Of a stretch of DNA of 64,000 nt, positions 43,679-51,935 are shown in pieces (the stretch's first letter is position 1; the number at the start of each line of letters is the position of its first letter). The DNA lies in the NCBI GenBank assembly GCA_036513315.1, contig DATBZF010000018.1:26256-90255 (forward strand), read 5' to 3'. Origin of the DNA: Roseiarcus sp036513315. GTDB lineage: Bacteria; Pseudomonadota; Alphaproteobacteria; Rhizobiales; Beijerinckiaceae. A program made the position numbers and the translations under genes. The notes beneath the pieces are model-generated. The model had not been told where the DNA came from. It was given only the letters and a program-made list of their open reading frames with translations, and did no database searches.

Positions 43679-44857
43679 TCACGTCGAGGGCGGCAGCTTT
43701 GGGGCGCCGGCGCGGGTGAGGGCGAGGATCGCGCCGCCGGCGATCAGTCCCCAGAAGGCGCCGCCAATGCCGAAGAAAGACAGGCCGGAGGCGGCGGTCA
43801 GGAAGGTCACAAGCGCCGCCTCGCGCTCGTCCGCATTGGCCAAGGCGTTGGCGAGCGAGGAGCCGAAAGCGCCGAGCAGCGCGAGACCGGCGACCGCTTC
43901 GATCAGGATCGGCGAGCCGGCGACGAACGCGGTCATCGCGCCCGCCAGCAGGCCCAGCAGGATATAGCCGAAGCCGCCGGCGGCAGCGGCGATCCAGCGC
44001 TTGGCCGGATCGGGATGGGCGTCGGGCGCGGCGCATAGCGCGGCGGTGATGGCGCTGAGATTGACGGCATGGCCACCGAACGGCGCGGCGAGGAGAGTGA
44101 ACAATCCTGTCGTCGCAATCAGCGGCCCCGGCGAAGGGCGATAATGATAGGCCGACAACACGGCGAGGCCCGGCAGGTTCTGGCTCGCCATCGTCACGAT
44201 GAACAGGGGTAGCGCCAGGCTGATTACAGCCTCGAGCGAAAAGCTCGGGCTGACGAAAATCGGCCGCGGCGTGAAATCGCTCCAGGCGATCGGCGAGCCA
44301 TGGCTCGTCGCGAAGATAAGGACGCCGGCGACGATCGCCGCCGCCGGCGTCGCAAAGAGCCGCCGCCAGCGCGCCATCAACAGCCAGACGAGAATGATCG
44401 GCGCGGCGAGGCGCGGCGCCTCGGCCATCGCCTTGACGGGGGCGAGGCACAGCGAAAACAACACGCCCGCCAGCATCGCATTGGCGAGCGCCGGCGGAAT
44501 GGCGGCGACCGCGCGCCCGAACGGACGGATCAATCCCGCCGCGACGAGCAGCGCGGCGACCACGACAAAGGCGCCGATGGCGGCGGGAAAACCGCCCGCC
44601 ACCGCGCCGGTCGAGGCGAGCAGCGCCGCGCCGGGCGTCGACCAGGCGGCGGAGATCGGCATGCGCGACCAGAAACTGAGCGCGATGCCGGCGAGCCCCA
44701 TCGCAATCGACAGCGCCATCAGACCGGAAGCCGCCTGCGCATCGCTCGCGCCCACCGCCGTGAGGCCTTTGAGGATGACCGCGAAAGAACTGGCGAAGCC
44801 GACAAAAGAGGCGACGAGGCCAGCGCTGACCGGCTGGAACAGGGAGGCTTTGGGCAT
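43679..44857 (-). CDS. benE: BenE-family benzoate:proton symporter
   Basis: 392 residues with about 12 hydrophobic segments of the BenE/NCS2-like fold. Landmarks are SAAWSTPGAALLAS, ALCAAPDAHPDPAKRWIAA and AFWGLIAGGAILALT. BenE takes up benzoate in Acinetobacter; many homologues are of untested specificity. It stands alone, converging with emrB 24 bp away. No benzoate-degradation genes adjoin it, so benzoate transport is family-based only. The ATG at 44857 is the only good start. Confidence 0.82.
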   Translation of the reverse strand: MPKASLFQPVSAGLVASFVGFASSFAVILKGLTAVGASDAQAASGLMALSIAMGLAGIALSFWSRMPISAAWSTPGAALLASTGAVAGGFPAAIGAFVVVAALLVAAGLIRPFGRAVAAIPPALANAMLAGVLFSLCLAPVKAMAEAPRLAAPIILVWLLMARWRRLFATPAAAIVAGVLIFATSHGSPIAWSDFTPRPIFVSPSFSLEAVISLALPLFIVTMASQNLPGLAVLSAYHYRPSPGPLIATTGLFTLLAAPFGGHAVNLSAITAALCAAPDAHPDPAKRWIAAAAGGFGYILLGLLAGAMTAFVAGSPILIEAVAGLALLGAFGSSLANALANADEREAALVTFLTAASGLSFFGIGGAFWGLIAGGAILALTRAGAPKLPPST

Positions 44858-45403
44858 CGGGGAGGGCGACTCGGGGAGGGCGGATGAACCGGCTTATAGC
44901 AAAGCCGGGACAAATCGGGTCTCAAAAACCGCTCGCACGGACGCCAACAAAAGAGCCGTCGCGCCTCTTGTTCTCGGCTGGCCGCCGCGACGCCCCAGAC
45001 GCGCGAAATAGTCGCGGTCGAAGTAATATCAAGGCGTTGCTATGCAGAATTGTCGCACTTCGGGTATTCGGGTCAGGCGACAGTCATGGGAATAGAATAC
45101 ATTTATACGCTGCATAATTAGATTGACGCCTCTGACTTTGCCTTCGTCCTTGGGTAGCGTCGGCGCGCGATCGCGCTAATAGTTCGGGCCGCCGGGAGCA
45201 TGGAGTCTCGCCGGGCGGCCCGCGCCATACGGGGTTCAGGCGGCCCGAATGGCACTTCCTGTTACGGGACGCGACCCACGCCGGTTTCAACGCGTCTCCT
45301 TTGGCGACGAACTTTCATCTCATAACACGCCGCCGCTGTCCCGGCGAGCCGCGGTCGGAAGAAGGAGCTTGCAGGGCTGACTGAATTGTCGCCCTAAACT
45401 GGC
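44858..45403. other. Long intergenic region with a stem-loop
   Basis: About 546 bp without a supportable gene. It contains an AT-rich, promoter-like segment near 45080-45125 and a strong hairpin, CGGGCCGCC (45185-45193) with GGCGGCCCG (45214-45222), whose loop is 20 nt and which is not followed by a T run. Open frames here lack ribosome sites and protein-like composition. A non-coding RNA is possible but not shown. Confidence 0.4.
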
Positions 45404-45853
45404 TCAGGCCACACGCATGTCAGCGTCCATGGCCTTGCTCAGGCCCGCCAGCCATCGCGCGAAACCTTCTTTCTCGAAATAGTTTGTCCAACGTTCGCAT
45501 TCCTCGACGGCGCAGTCGAACGTCGCCCACCATTCAACGAACGCTCTGTCCGTCTCGACGACCGGCGTCACGCGGATCGTCGCGGCATAGTTGAGCACTG
45601 GAAAAGGCGGCGCGCCACAAAAGCCGTAGCTATACGATCTGTCGACATCGGAATGGGCGAGAAGAATCTGCCGAATGATCCTGTCTCCCACAGTGACGCG
45701 GCGGACGGCGGAGACCTGATCGCCGGCCTTGCCGCCTTCCATGATGGTTTCGGCTTCGACGCCCGCCCAGGCATAATGGTCGAAGGGCCGGATCAAAGCC
45801 CAGACGTCCCTCGCCGAATGATCCAACACGACGCTGTAATAAGATTTCGCCAT
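45404..45853 (-). CDS. SRPBCC-family (START/polyketide-cyclase-like) protein
   Basis: 149 residues. The pattern fits the SRPBCC ligand-binding fold: an opening helix-grip strand (YYSVVLDHSARDVWALI), GDRIIRQILLAHSDVDRSYSYG in the middle, and a long C-terminal helix (EKEGFARWLAGLSKAMD). Homologues bind hydrophobic ligands, and most are uncharacterised. The second ATG (45853) has GGAGG at ideal spacing, whereas the first (45859) is only 1 nt away from it. Function unknown. Confidence 0.75.
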   Translation of the reverse strand: MAKSYYSVVLDHSARDVWALIRPFDHYAWAGVEAETIMEGGKAGDQVSAVRRVTVGDRIIRQILLAHSDVDRSYSYGFCGAPPFPVLNYAATIRVTPVVETDRAFVEWWATFDCAVEECERWTNYFEKEGFARWLAGLSKAMDADMRVA

Positions 45854-45992
45854 TCCCATTCCTCCGTCTTTCCTGGAATGGCATGGTGACGCCCGGATGA
45901 TGGCGCCCGATACCCGTTTCTTGCCTTTCAATCTTGTCGAACGGCGTAGGCCGGCTCTTGCCGGCGATTTGAGACGCTTCCGATCGCGTCGC

Positions 45993-46439
45993 CTACCACG
46001 GCCTCTCCTGCAGGGCGTCGGCGAATTTGCGCATCAGCCGCACCAATTCGTCCATCTCCCGCGCGTCCCACTTTTCAAAGATGGCGCGGCCCATCCTGTC
46101 GCGCGCCGCGTCGACGGCATCCGTCATCGCTTTGCCTTTCCTGGTGACGACCGCCTCGCGCACCCGGCGATCGGCGGCGGCCGCGCGGCGCTGCGCGAGG
46201 CCGAGGCTTTCGAGCTTGGCGACCTGGCGGCTGACGGTGGTGTAATCGCGCCCGACGCGGTCGGCGAGTTCGACCACGCCGATCGGGCCGAACCGCTCAA
46301 TGCCGACCAGCAGCGGGAACAGCGCGCGGTCGAGCGGAATCGCCGCCGCCTTGATCATCGCCTCATCGTTCTGTGGCCGGTTCATCACCGCGACGATGTC
46401 CAGCACCGCGCCGTGCAGCGCGCGGAGCTGATCACTCAT
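45993..46439 (-). CDS. MarR-family transcriptional regulator
   Basis: 148 residues. The winged helix reads GVVELADRVGRDYTTVSRQ followed by ESLGLAQRR and a wing AAADRRVREAVVTRKG. It is divergent from a quinone oxidoreductase gene across 93 bp that contain two matching operators, so it probably represses both itself and that gene. The ATG at 46439 begins inside the first operator; an upstream in-frame ATG would encode the operator region itself and is unlikely. Confidence 0.87.
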   Translation of the reverse strand: MSDQLRALHGAVLDIVAVMNRPQNDEAMIKAAAIPLDRALFPLLVGIERFGPIGVVELADRVGRDYTTVSRQVAKLESLGLAQRRAAAADRRVREAVVTRKGKAMTDAVDAARDRMGRAIFEKWDAREMDELVRLMRKFADALQERPW

Positions 46440-46458
46440 ATGTGTATTTTGCACATTT
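46438..46458. promoter_or_regulatory. MarR operator, copy 1
   Basis: ATATGTG-N7-CACATTT. It has the same 7-7-7 layout as copy 2 with one arm mismatch. It overlaps the start codon of the MarR gene, so binding would block that gene's expression. Confidence 0.65.
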
Positions 46459-46462
46459 TTCC

Positions 46463-46490
46463 TTGACGGCATCGACACGCTCCATATATG
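46463..46490 (+). promoter_or_regulatory. Likely promoter of the quinone oxidoreductase gene
   Basis: TTGACG at 46463-46468 and TATATG at 46485-46490, separated by 16 bp, form a reasonable sigma-70 promoter. The -10 box runs into operator copy 2. Confidence 0.5.
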
Positions 46491-46506
46491 TGCGTTATAC
46501 ACATAT
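46486..46506. promoter_or_regulatory. MarR operator, copy 2
   Basis: ATATGTG-N7-CACATAT, a perfect 7-bp inverted repeat. It covers the -10 and likely transcription start of the oxidoreductase gene, an arrangement that would allow repression. Its centre is 48 bp from copy 1. Confidence 0.7.
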
Positions 46507-46532
46507 TCGGCAGCTTTGAAAGGATGAGAGCG

Positions 46533-47489
46533 ATGAAAGCGGCAATCGTGCGGGGCGCCGGTCAGACGCCCGTTTATGGCGATTTCGCCGAGCCGGCGGC
46601 TGCGGCGGGTGAATGCGTGGTCTCGGTCGCGGCGGCCGCCATTTCGCAACTGGTCAGGGGCCGCGCCGCGGGCACGCATTATAGTTCGTCGGGCCAGTTT
46701 CCCTTCGTCGCCGGCGTTGACGGCGTCGGGCGGCTCGATGACGGCCGGCGCGTCTATTTCGTCCTGCCGAAAGCGCCGTTCGGCGCGATGGCGGAGCGGG
46801 TCGTCGTGCCGCCGGCGCAATGTCTTACGCTCCCCGACGAACTCGATGACGTGACGGCCGCGGCCATCGCCAATCCCGGCATGTCGTCCTGGGCGGCCTA
46901 TAAGGAGCGCGCCAAGCTCAAAGCCGGGGAAACCGTGCTGGTCAATGGCGCAACGGGCGCCTCCGGCCGCCTCGCCGTCCAGATCGCCAGATATCTCGGC
47001 GCCAAAAAAATCATTGCGACGGGGCGCAATTCCGAAGCGCTCCAATCGCTCACCGCTCTCGGCGCCGACGTGACGATCACGCTCAAAGCCGACGAGACCG
47101 CACTGGAAGAGGCCTTCAAGGTGCAATTTGCCGCCGGCGTCGATGTCGTCGTCGACTATCTCTGGGGTCGCAGCGCCGAAATGTTGCTGGCCGCCGCGGC
47201 CAAGGCGGGAAAGGAAGCGACGCCGATCCGCTTCGTTCAAATTGGCTCGGTAAGCGGGTCCGACATCGCCTTGCCGAGCGCCGTGCTCAGATCTTCGGCG
47301 ATCGAATTGATGGGCAGCGGCATCGGCAGCGTCGCCCCTGATCGCCTCGTCCGCGCCATCGACGAATTGTATCACGCGACAGGCCCGGGGGGCTTCCAAA
47401 TCGCGACGAGGGCTGTTCCGCTGACGCAGGTGGAGCAAGCCTGGTCGCTGAACGACAGCGCGCATCGCACGGTGCTCACCGTGGCGTAG
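46533..47489 (+). CDS. Quinone oxidoreductase-like MDR dehydrogenase
   Basis: 318 residues, medium-chain dehydrogenase/reductase superfamily without the structural zinc site. The NADPH-binding motif is VLVNGATGASGRLAVQIA, preceded by GVDGVGRLDDGRRV. Such enzymes reduce quinones or enones with NADPH, often in response to electrophiles, in keeping with a divergent MarR sensor. AAAGGA ten nt upstream selects the ATG at 46533 over one at 46524. The substrate is unknown. Confidence 0.85.
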   Translation: MKAAIVRGAGQTPVYGDFAEPAAAAGECVVSVAAAAISQLVRGRAAGTHYSSSGQFPFVAGVDGVGRLDDGRRVYFVLPKAPFGAMAERVVVPPAQCLTLPDELDDVTAAAIANPGMSSWAAYKERAKLKAGETVLVNGATGASGRLAVQIARYLGAKKIIATGRNSEALQSLTALGADVTITLKADETALEEAFKVQFAAGVDVVVDYLWGRSAEMLLAAAAKAGKEATPIRFVQIGSVSGSDIALPSAVLRSSAIELMGSGIGSVAPDRLVRAIDELYHATGPGGFQIATRAVPLTQVEQAWSLNDSAHRTVLTVA

Positions 47490-47510
47490 CGCCGACGAGG
47501 CGCGCCTTCT

Positions 47511-47556
47511 CCTTCCCCCCTTGTGGGGGAAGGTGTCATGCGAAGCATGACGGATG
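47511..47556. repeat. Dispersed intergenic palindromic repeat, copy 1
   Basis: CCTTCCCCCC-ttgt-GGGGGAAGG is followed by a second hairpin, GTCATGC-gaa-GCATGAC, and GGATG. The same block occurs inverted at 60811-60855 with only about two substitutions and one C fewer. It sits between two convergent genes, so it may also work as a terminator. Confidence 0.8.
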
Positions 47557-47626
47557 AGGGGTGGTCGAGCGAAGCGAGACGGCTTTGCCACGCCGATAGA
47601 GGCAGCCGCCAGCCCAGCACTTCGTC

Positions 47627-50146
47627 CTATGGGTCCGCCGCCTTGCAGGCGCGATTGGCGATCTCGACGCGCCGGTTTTGCGCGCGGCCTTCGTCGGTGT
47701 CGTTGTCGGCGATCGGCCGCGTTTTGCCGTAGCCACGCGCTTCGAGCCGATCCGCCGCGACGCCGCGATCGGTCAGCCAGACCGCCACCGCATGCGCGCG
47801 CGCCTTGGACAGCGGCAGGTTGAAAGCTTCGCTGCCGACGCCGTCGGTATGGCCCTGCACTTCAAGCTTCAGGTTTGGCGCCTTCTTCATCACGGCGGCG
47901 ACCTGTTCGAGCACGGCGTCAGATTCGGGCTTCAGTTTCGACTTGTTGAAATCGAACAGCACGCCAGTCAGGGCGAGGTGGCATTGCGAACCGAGGTTCG
48001 CCTCCAGCTTCGCTTCGCCAACCGTCGCATCCGCCACCGCGATCGTGTAGGACGCGTCGCCGACATTGATCGTCGCCCAGATGTTTCGCCCGTTCGACCC
48101 ATAATGGCCGGTCAGCGCGGCGCCCGCGCCCCGGCGCTCGGCGACGAGGCTCCATTGCGCCTTGAGCAAAGCCGCGCGATAGGCGTCGAGAATCTGAATC
48201 GCAGTCAGGCCCGCCGGAGATTGATATTGTTTGACGACCGAGCCTTGGGCGACGAGCTCGGGTTGCTTGGCGTCGCTCGGCTGGACATAGAAAGGTTCGA
48301 CAAGCGCCTTGCCGACGGTTAGCTGCGAGCCGCGCAGCGCAGGCAGATAGGGGAAATCGCCCCGCGCCGGATCGACCGTCTCTGGCGCGGCGGCGGGGGG
48401 CGGCAATGTGAGATCGACGACCGCCGCTTTGGGCGCCGGCGCCGGCGCTGGAGCGGGCGCCGCCGCTGCCGCATCGTCGCCCGGTTGCGGCGCCTTCATT
48501 GTCGAATGGAACGGCTCGATCTGCAGCAATGCGACGTGAAGTCCGTCGCCATTGCTTTCCCAAACGTGCAGCCAGGACTCGACGCGGTCCTTGGCCATGG
48601 TCGCGAAAATATCGTCGTCGGGACCGCGATGGGTGTTGGTGATCGCCAGGCCTTCGGCGGGCAGCGCCTCGGCGTAGTTCTGCATGATCTCCAGCGCGCT
48701 CATCGCCGCGATTCCGTGCTTGAGCGCGTAATCCTGCTGGCAGATCTTGCCCTTCTTGGTCACGTTCTTGTCGCCGTCGCCTTCCGCGACCCGGAAATCC
48801 ATCGCGTCGAATTTCTTGAGGCGCGGCGGGTCGTTCGCCTGGAAGCTTTCGAGCGCCGGCGCCAGCGGACAATCCTTGGCGGTCAGCGCGGCGATGGAAG
48901 AGCGGAACGGCGCCTCCTGCAGCGATCGGATGTGCAGGCCATTGCCATTGCTTTCGTAGATATGAAACCAATAGACCTTGCCATCCTTCGTCATCGAGGC
49001 GTCGATCTCGTCGTCGGGATTGCGATGTGTGTTGACGATCGCATAGTCGGTCGCAGCGGCCCCCTCGACGTAATTGCGCATGATCTCGAGCGCGCTCATA
49101 TTGGCGACGCCGGGCTTGAGGTCGTAGTCGCGCTTGCAGACCCTGCCGTATTTCCTGACGTTCTTGTCGTCGTCGCCTTCCGTGATGCGGAATTCCTCGA
49201 CATCGTAAGTGCGCAGGTAGCGATCGCCGTTGATCTGGAAATTTTGCTGCACGGGTATGAAGGGACAATCCTCGGCGCCCGCCGGCGCGAGACTGGCGCG
49301 GAAAGGCGAATCTTGCAGCACCAGAATATGCAGGCCGTCGCCATTGCTCTCCCAGACGCGCACCCAATAGGTCGAGCCCTCCTTTGATGTCGTCGCATCG
49401 ACCTCGTCGTCGGCGTTGCGCTTGGCATTGGTGATTTTCATGCCAGCGGCGGGCAGCGCCTCGGCGTAGCTCTGCATGATCTCCAGTGCGCTCATATGGG
49501 CGACGCCCGGCTTGAGCGCGTAATCCTGGTTGCAGACGCTGCCGGTCTTCTTCACGATTTTTTCGTCGTCTCCTTCGGCGACGCGAAAATCTTCTTGGTC
49601 GAAAGTGCGCAGCCTCGGCTTCTCCGAAGTCTGGAAATTCTGCTGGACCGGAACGAGGGGGCAATCCCCGGCGCCGGCGGCGACCAGCCTGGCCTGGAAG
49701 GGAGCCGCCTGCAGCACGAGAATATGCAGGCCGTCGCCATTGCTCTCCCACACATGGACCCAATATTCGTTTCCGCCCTTCTTCACCGTTGCGTAGATGT
49801 CGTCGTCGTCGGCGCGATTGCTGTTGGTGATCTTCATGCCGGCGGCGGGCAGCGCCTCGGCATAGTTCTGCATGATCTCCAGGCCGCTCATCCTGGCGGC
49901 GCCGGATTTGAGTGCGTAATCCTGTTTGCAGACCTTGCCCTTGACGACGATGATCTTGCTGTCTTTGCCGTCGAGGACGCGGAATTCCTGGGCCTCGTAA
50001 TTGGTGATTTTAGGCGCGTCGCCGGCGTCGAAATTCTCCAGCGTTCCCACCAGCGGACAATCGCCGAACGCCAGCGCCGGCGAGCTGACCGCCAAAAGGC
50101 CGAATAGCCAAACCAGCCCGAATATCCGAAAGCCAGATCCGCGCAT
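47627..50146 (-). CDS. OmpA-family protein with four tandem 132-residue repeats
   Basis: 839 residues. A signal peptide (residues 1-26, ending SSPALAFGD) is followed by four repeats starting at C30, C162, C294 and C426, exactly 132 residues apart. Each has a second Cys about 43 residues on (KVCKQDY) and the phrases MSxLEIMxxYxE and VWESNGDGLHI. After a Pro/Ala linker (about 557-578) and a further ~130-residue region comes an OmpA/MotB peptidoglycan-binding domain (LFDFNKSKLKPES, GHTDGVGSEAFN, RRVEI). It is probably periplasmic and cell-wall bound. The ATG at 50146 follows GGGAGGGGGG. The repeat domain is not one I recognise. Confidence 0.85.
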   Translation of the reverse strand: MRGSGFRIFGLVWLFGLLAVSSPALAFGDCPLVGTLENFDAGDAPKITNYEAQEFRVLDGKDSKIIVVKGKVCKQDYALKSGAARMSGLEIMQNYAEALPAAGMKITNSNRADDDDIYATVKKGGNEYWVHVWESNGDGLHILVLQAAPFQARLVAAGAGDCPLVPVQQNFQTSEKPRLRTFDQEDFRVAEGDDEKIVKKTGSVCNQDYALKPGVAHMSALEIMQSYAEALPAAGMKITNAKRNADDEVDATTSKEGSTYWVRVWESNGDGLHILVLQDSPFRASLAPAGAEDCPFIPVQQNFQINGDRYLRTYDVEEFRITEGDDDKNVRKYGRVCKRDYDLKPGVANMSALEIMRNYVEGAAATDYAIVNTHRNPDDEIDASMTKDGKVYWFHIYESNGNGLHIRSLQEAPFRSSIAALTAKDCPLAPALESFQANDPPRLKKFDAMDFRVAEGDGDKNVTKKGKICQQDYALKHGIAAMSALEIMQNYAEALPAEGLAITNTHRGPDDDIFATMAKDRVESWLHVWESNGDGLHVALLQIEPFHSTMKAPQPGDDAAAAAPAPAPAPAPKAAVVDLTLPPPAAAPETVDPARGDFPYLPALRGSQLTVGKALVEPFYVQPSDAKQPELVAQGSVVKQYQSPAGLTAIQILDAYRAALLKAQWSLVAERRGAGAALTGHYGSNGRNIWATINVGDASYTIAVADATVGEAKLEANLGSQCHLALTGVLFDFNKSKLKPESDAVLEQVAAVMKKAPNLKLEVQGHTDGVGSEAFNLPLSKARAHAVAVWLTDRGVAADRLEARGYGKTRPIADNDTDEGRAQNRRVEIANRACKAADP
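48476..50059 (-). repeat. Four in-frame tandem repeats of 396 bp
   Basis: Units run 50059-49664, 49663-49268, 49267-48872 and 48871-48476, with no insertion or deletion between unit starts. Units 1, 2 and 4 are closest; unit 3 is more diverged (YVEGAAATDYAIV where others have YAEALPA). Each unit has a pair of cysteines likely to be disulfide-bonded. Confidence 0.85.
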
Positions 50147-50286
50147 GCCCCCCTCCCACATCAGAATTCTCCGGACGGAGGCCCCGATTTCACAACAATC
50201 GCCTGTGCTGACGGCATTTTCAAGCCAATAGCGTCGTTTCTCCCGCAGGGGTAGGGACAGTTTCGTCAACCAGCCGCTGCAAAAAA

Positions 50287-50781
50287 CTAGGAATCATCGA
50301 AGCGATGAAGCACCACGTCAAAGCCTTCATTGGGCGTCGGCGGATCGAAATAGGCGGTGAAGAGATCGTAGTCTCTGTCGCTGGTCTTGAAAGGATGGGC
50401 GCCGCTCTCGTTTCGCGCGCGCAGCCGTTGTTTGCAAACCGCATCCGGGACATCAAGCACATGCAATTCATGGGCGGCTTGCGCCTCGTCGATCAATGCA
50501 CGCATCCAGCCTCGGTTGCTTTTGCCATTGGCCGGGAAATCGAGAACGACGGAAAGACCCGTGTGGAGAATGGCGACGACATGCGGCCCTATGGCGCGCC
50601 TGAGCTTGGCCGAGCAGCGCCGGTAATCGTCGAGCGTCTTCAATTCGTCGCTAAACAGGTTCGACATCCAGTGATCCTCGCTGATGAGCAGCGTTGCGGG
50701 CCGCGCCGCCAGCTCACGCGCCAGCGTGGACTTTCCGGCGGCGATCTTGCCGCAGACGAGATAGAGGACAGGCGAAGGCAT
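50287..50781 (-). CDS. P-loop kinase-like protein (AAA_33/zeta-toxin-like fold)
   Basis: 164 residues. Walker A is VCGKIAAGKSTLARELA near the N-terminus; LLISEDHWMSNLF may hold the catalytic Asp, and a Lid-like RLRARNESGAHPF carries arginines. This fold includes small-molecule and nucleotide kinases, antibiotic phosphotransferases and zeta toxins. No antitoxin gene is adjacent, so a toxin role is not supported. The ATG at 50781 has GGAG at good spacing. Substrate unknown. Confidence 0.75.
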   Translation of the reverse strand: MPSPVLYLVCGKIAAGKSTLARELAARPATLLISEDHWMSNLFSDELKTLDDYRRCSAKLRRAIGPHVVAILHTGLSVVLDFPANGKSNRGWMRALIDEAQAAHELHVLDVPDAVCKQRLRARNESGAHPFKTSDRDYDLFTAYFDPPTPNEGFDVVLHRFDDS

Positions 50782-51009
50782 TGCGGTCTCCTGGGTCGAT
50801 GAGCCGAGGAGACGGGGCATGACAACCCGCCTCCAGGGCGGGCTGAACGCGGATGCGCGCTAGCCTGCCATCGAGGGGATGGCGCCGATAATCAGCGAGA
50901 GGGGCGAGCGGCGGAGGGTCATACGGGCGATGTTATCAGGGCTTGCGGCGTTTGCCTATGGCTGCGCGAGATCACGGACGACAAGCGCAATGACCGAGGG
51001 CGGATTTCC

Positions 51010-51156
51010 TCATTGTTTGCATGGGGGAGCGTGTGCGCGAGAGGTATTCGAAGTCAATGATCGCCCTTCCGGCGACCGCCGAAGGCGGCGAGAGCTTTGC
51101 GCTCGTCATTGAGTTCGAATACCTCTCGCGGACAATTGCCTCCATGCAATCAATGA
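51010..51156. repeat. Long imperfect inverted repeat (51-nt arms, 45-nt loop)
   Basis: Left arm 51010-51060 and right arm 51106-51156. The inner 24 nt pair with a single mismatch, and the outer 27 nt pair with several mismatches around conserved TCATTG and TTGCATGG blocks. The loop contains a smaller CCTTCcGGCG/CGCCgAAGG hairpin. The rest of the 437-bp gap between the kinase and DUF3052 genes holds nothing else recognisable. It could be a MITE-like element, a structured RNA or an inverted duplication. Confidence 0.75.
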
Positions 51157-51257
51157 ATAGCTGTCGCCAGAGGCGGTGACGGCCAACAACGGTGAGGATT
51201 TGCGAGAGTGACGACCGCGTACTCGCAAATCGTCCGTCGCCGGAGTCGGAGAACCCT

Positions 51258-51641
51258 ATGAGCGAAAAGTCAGTAGCCCAGAAGCTCGGCCTGAAGGCCG
51301 GCCAAACCCTGTTCGTCAATCAGGCGCCGGCGGAGATCGGCGAACTTCTCGGCGCGGGGTCGGATGGCGCGGGCTGGACGCAGACGGGCGAGGGGCCGTT
51401 CCCGCTGATTCTGACCTTCGCGAGGAATCGCGCGGCGATGGTCAAGGACCTGCCTGCCTGCAAGGCGAAGCTCGAATCCGGTGGCGCGCTGTGGATCGCC
51501 TATGCCAAGGGCACGTCAGCCAAGGCCGCCGACATCAACCGCGATATAATTCGAGAACATGTCGCCACGATCGGCCTCGACACGGTCTCCCAGATTGCGA
51601 TCGACGCCGACTGGTCAGCCTTGCGTCTGAAAGTCGTCTGA
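51258..51641 (+). CDS. DUF3052-family protein
   Basis: 127 residues. It matches the DUF3052 pattern: VAQKLGLKAGQTLFVNQAP at the start, LWIAYAKGTS in the middle, and DIIREHVATIGL then DWSALRLKVV at the end. Function in the family is unknown. The ATG at 51258 has GGAG about 7 nt upstream. It lies between the long inverted repeat and two gene remnants. Confidence 0.82.
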   Translation: MSEKSVAQKLGLKAGQTLFVNQAPAEIGELLGAGSDGAGWTQTGEGPFPLILTFARNRAAMVKDLPACKAKLESGGALWIAYAKGTSAKAADINRDIIREHVATIGLDTVSQIAIDADWSALRLKVV

Positions 51642-51665
51642 CGCCGACGGGAGGCGCTGAGCGCT

Positions 51666-51935
51666 TCACGCCACCAACGCCGCCTTGGCCCCCGGCGCCG
51701 TTTCGAACTTCATCGCAGCGTCGATTTCGTCGAAGCGGAATTCCCTGCCGGTCCGCGTGCGAAACAGTTCGTCGCCGATCCGCTCCCTTAGGTCGTCGAG
51801 CGCCGCGCCGAGCTTCTGGCTGTCCTTGACTGTCGCGCTCTCGAAATTGCTGAACCGCTTCATGGTGAGGTTCTTCGTCATGAACAGCGATGTCTGCAGC
51901 GCGATCGGCACGGGGCCGCCGAGGAAACCGTAAAT
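51666..51935 (-). pseudogene. C-terminal remnant of an MDR quinone oxidoreductase
   Basis: About 90 codons matching the last quarter of a zinc-independent alcohol dehydrogenase/quinone reductase (FYIYGFLGG, MTKNLTMKRFSNF, ending in FRFDEIDAAMKFETAPGAKAALV). The Rossmann domain and N-terminus are missing. Reading upstream, homology stops near 51935, and the sequence beyond belongs to an HxlR gene on the other strand. It can no longer encode an enzyme. Confidence 0.75.

Noticed and set aside
45185..45222. Hairpin considered as a tRNA or riboswitch
   Set aside because: No cloverleaf, no T-loop or anticodon features, and no known riboswitch consensus could be matched.
45993..47591. A 532-codon minus-strand frame opposite the quinone oxidoreductase gene
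   Set aside because: Only its last 148 codons are the MarR gene; the rest is antisense to a clear MDR dehydrogenase and has Arg/Gly-rich shadow composition.
50287..50781. Possible zeta-toxin of a toxin-antitoxin pair
   Set aside because: No antitoxin gene adjoins it, and the fold is shared by many harmless kinases.
50879..51112. A 77-codon open frame between the kinase and DUF3052 genes
   Set aside because: It runs through the long inverted repeat and has no ribosome site or protein-like pattern.
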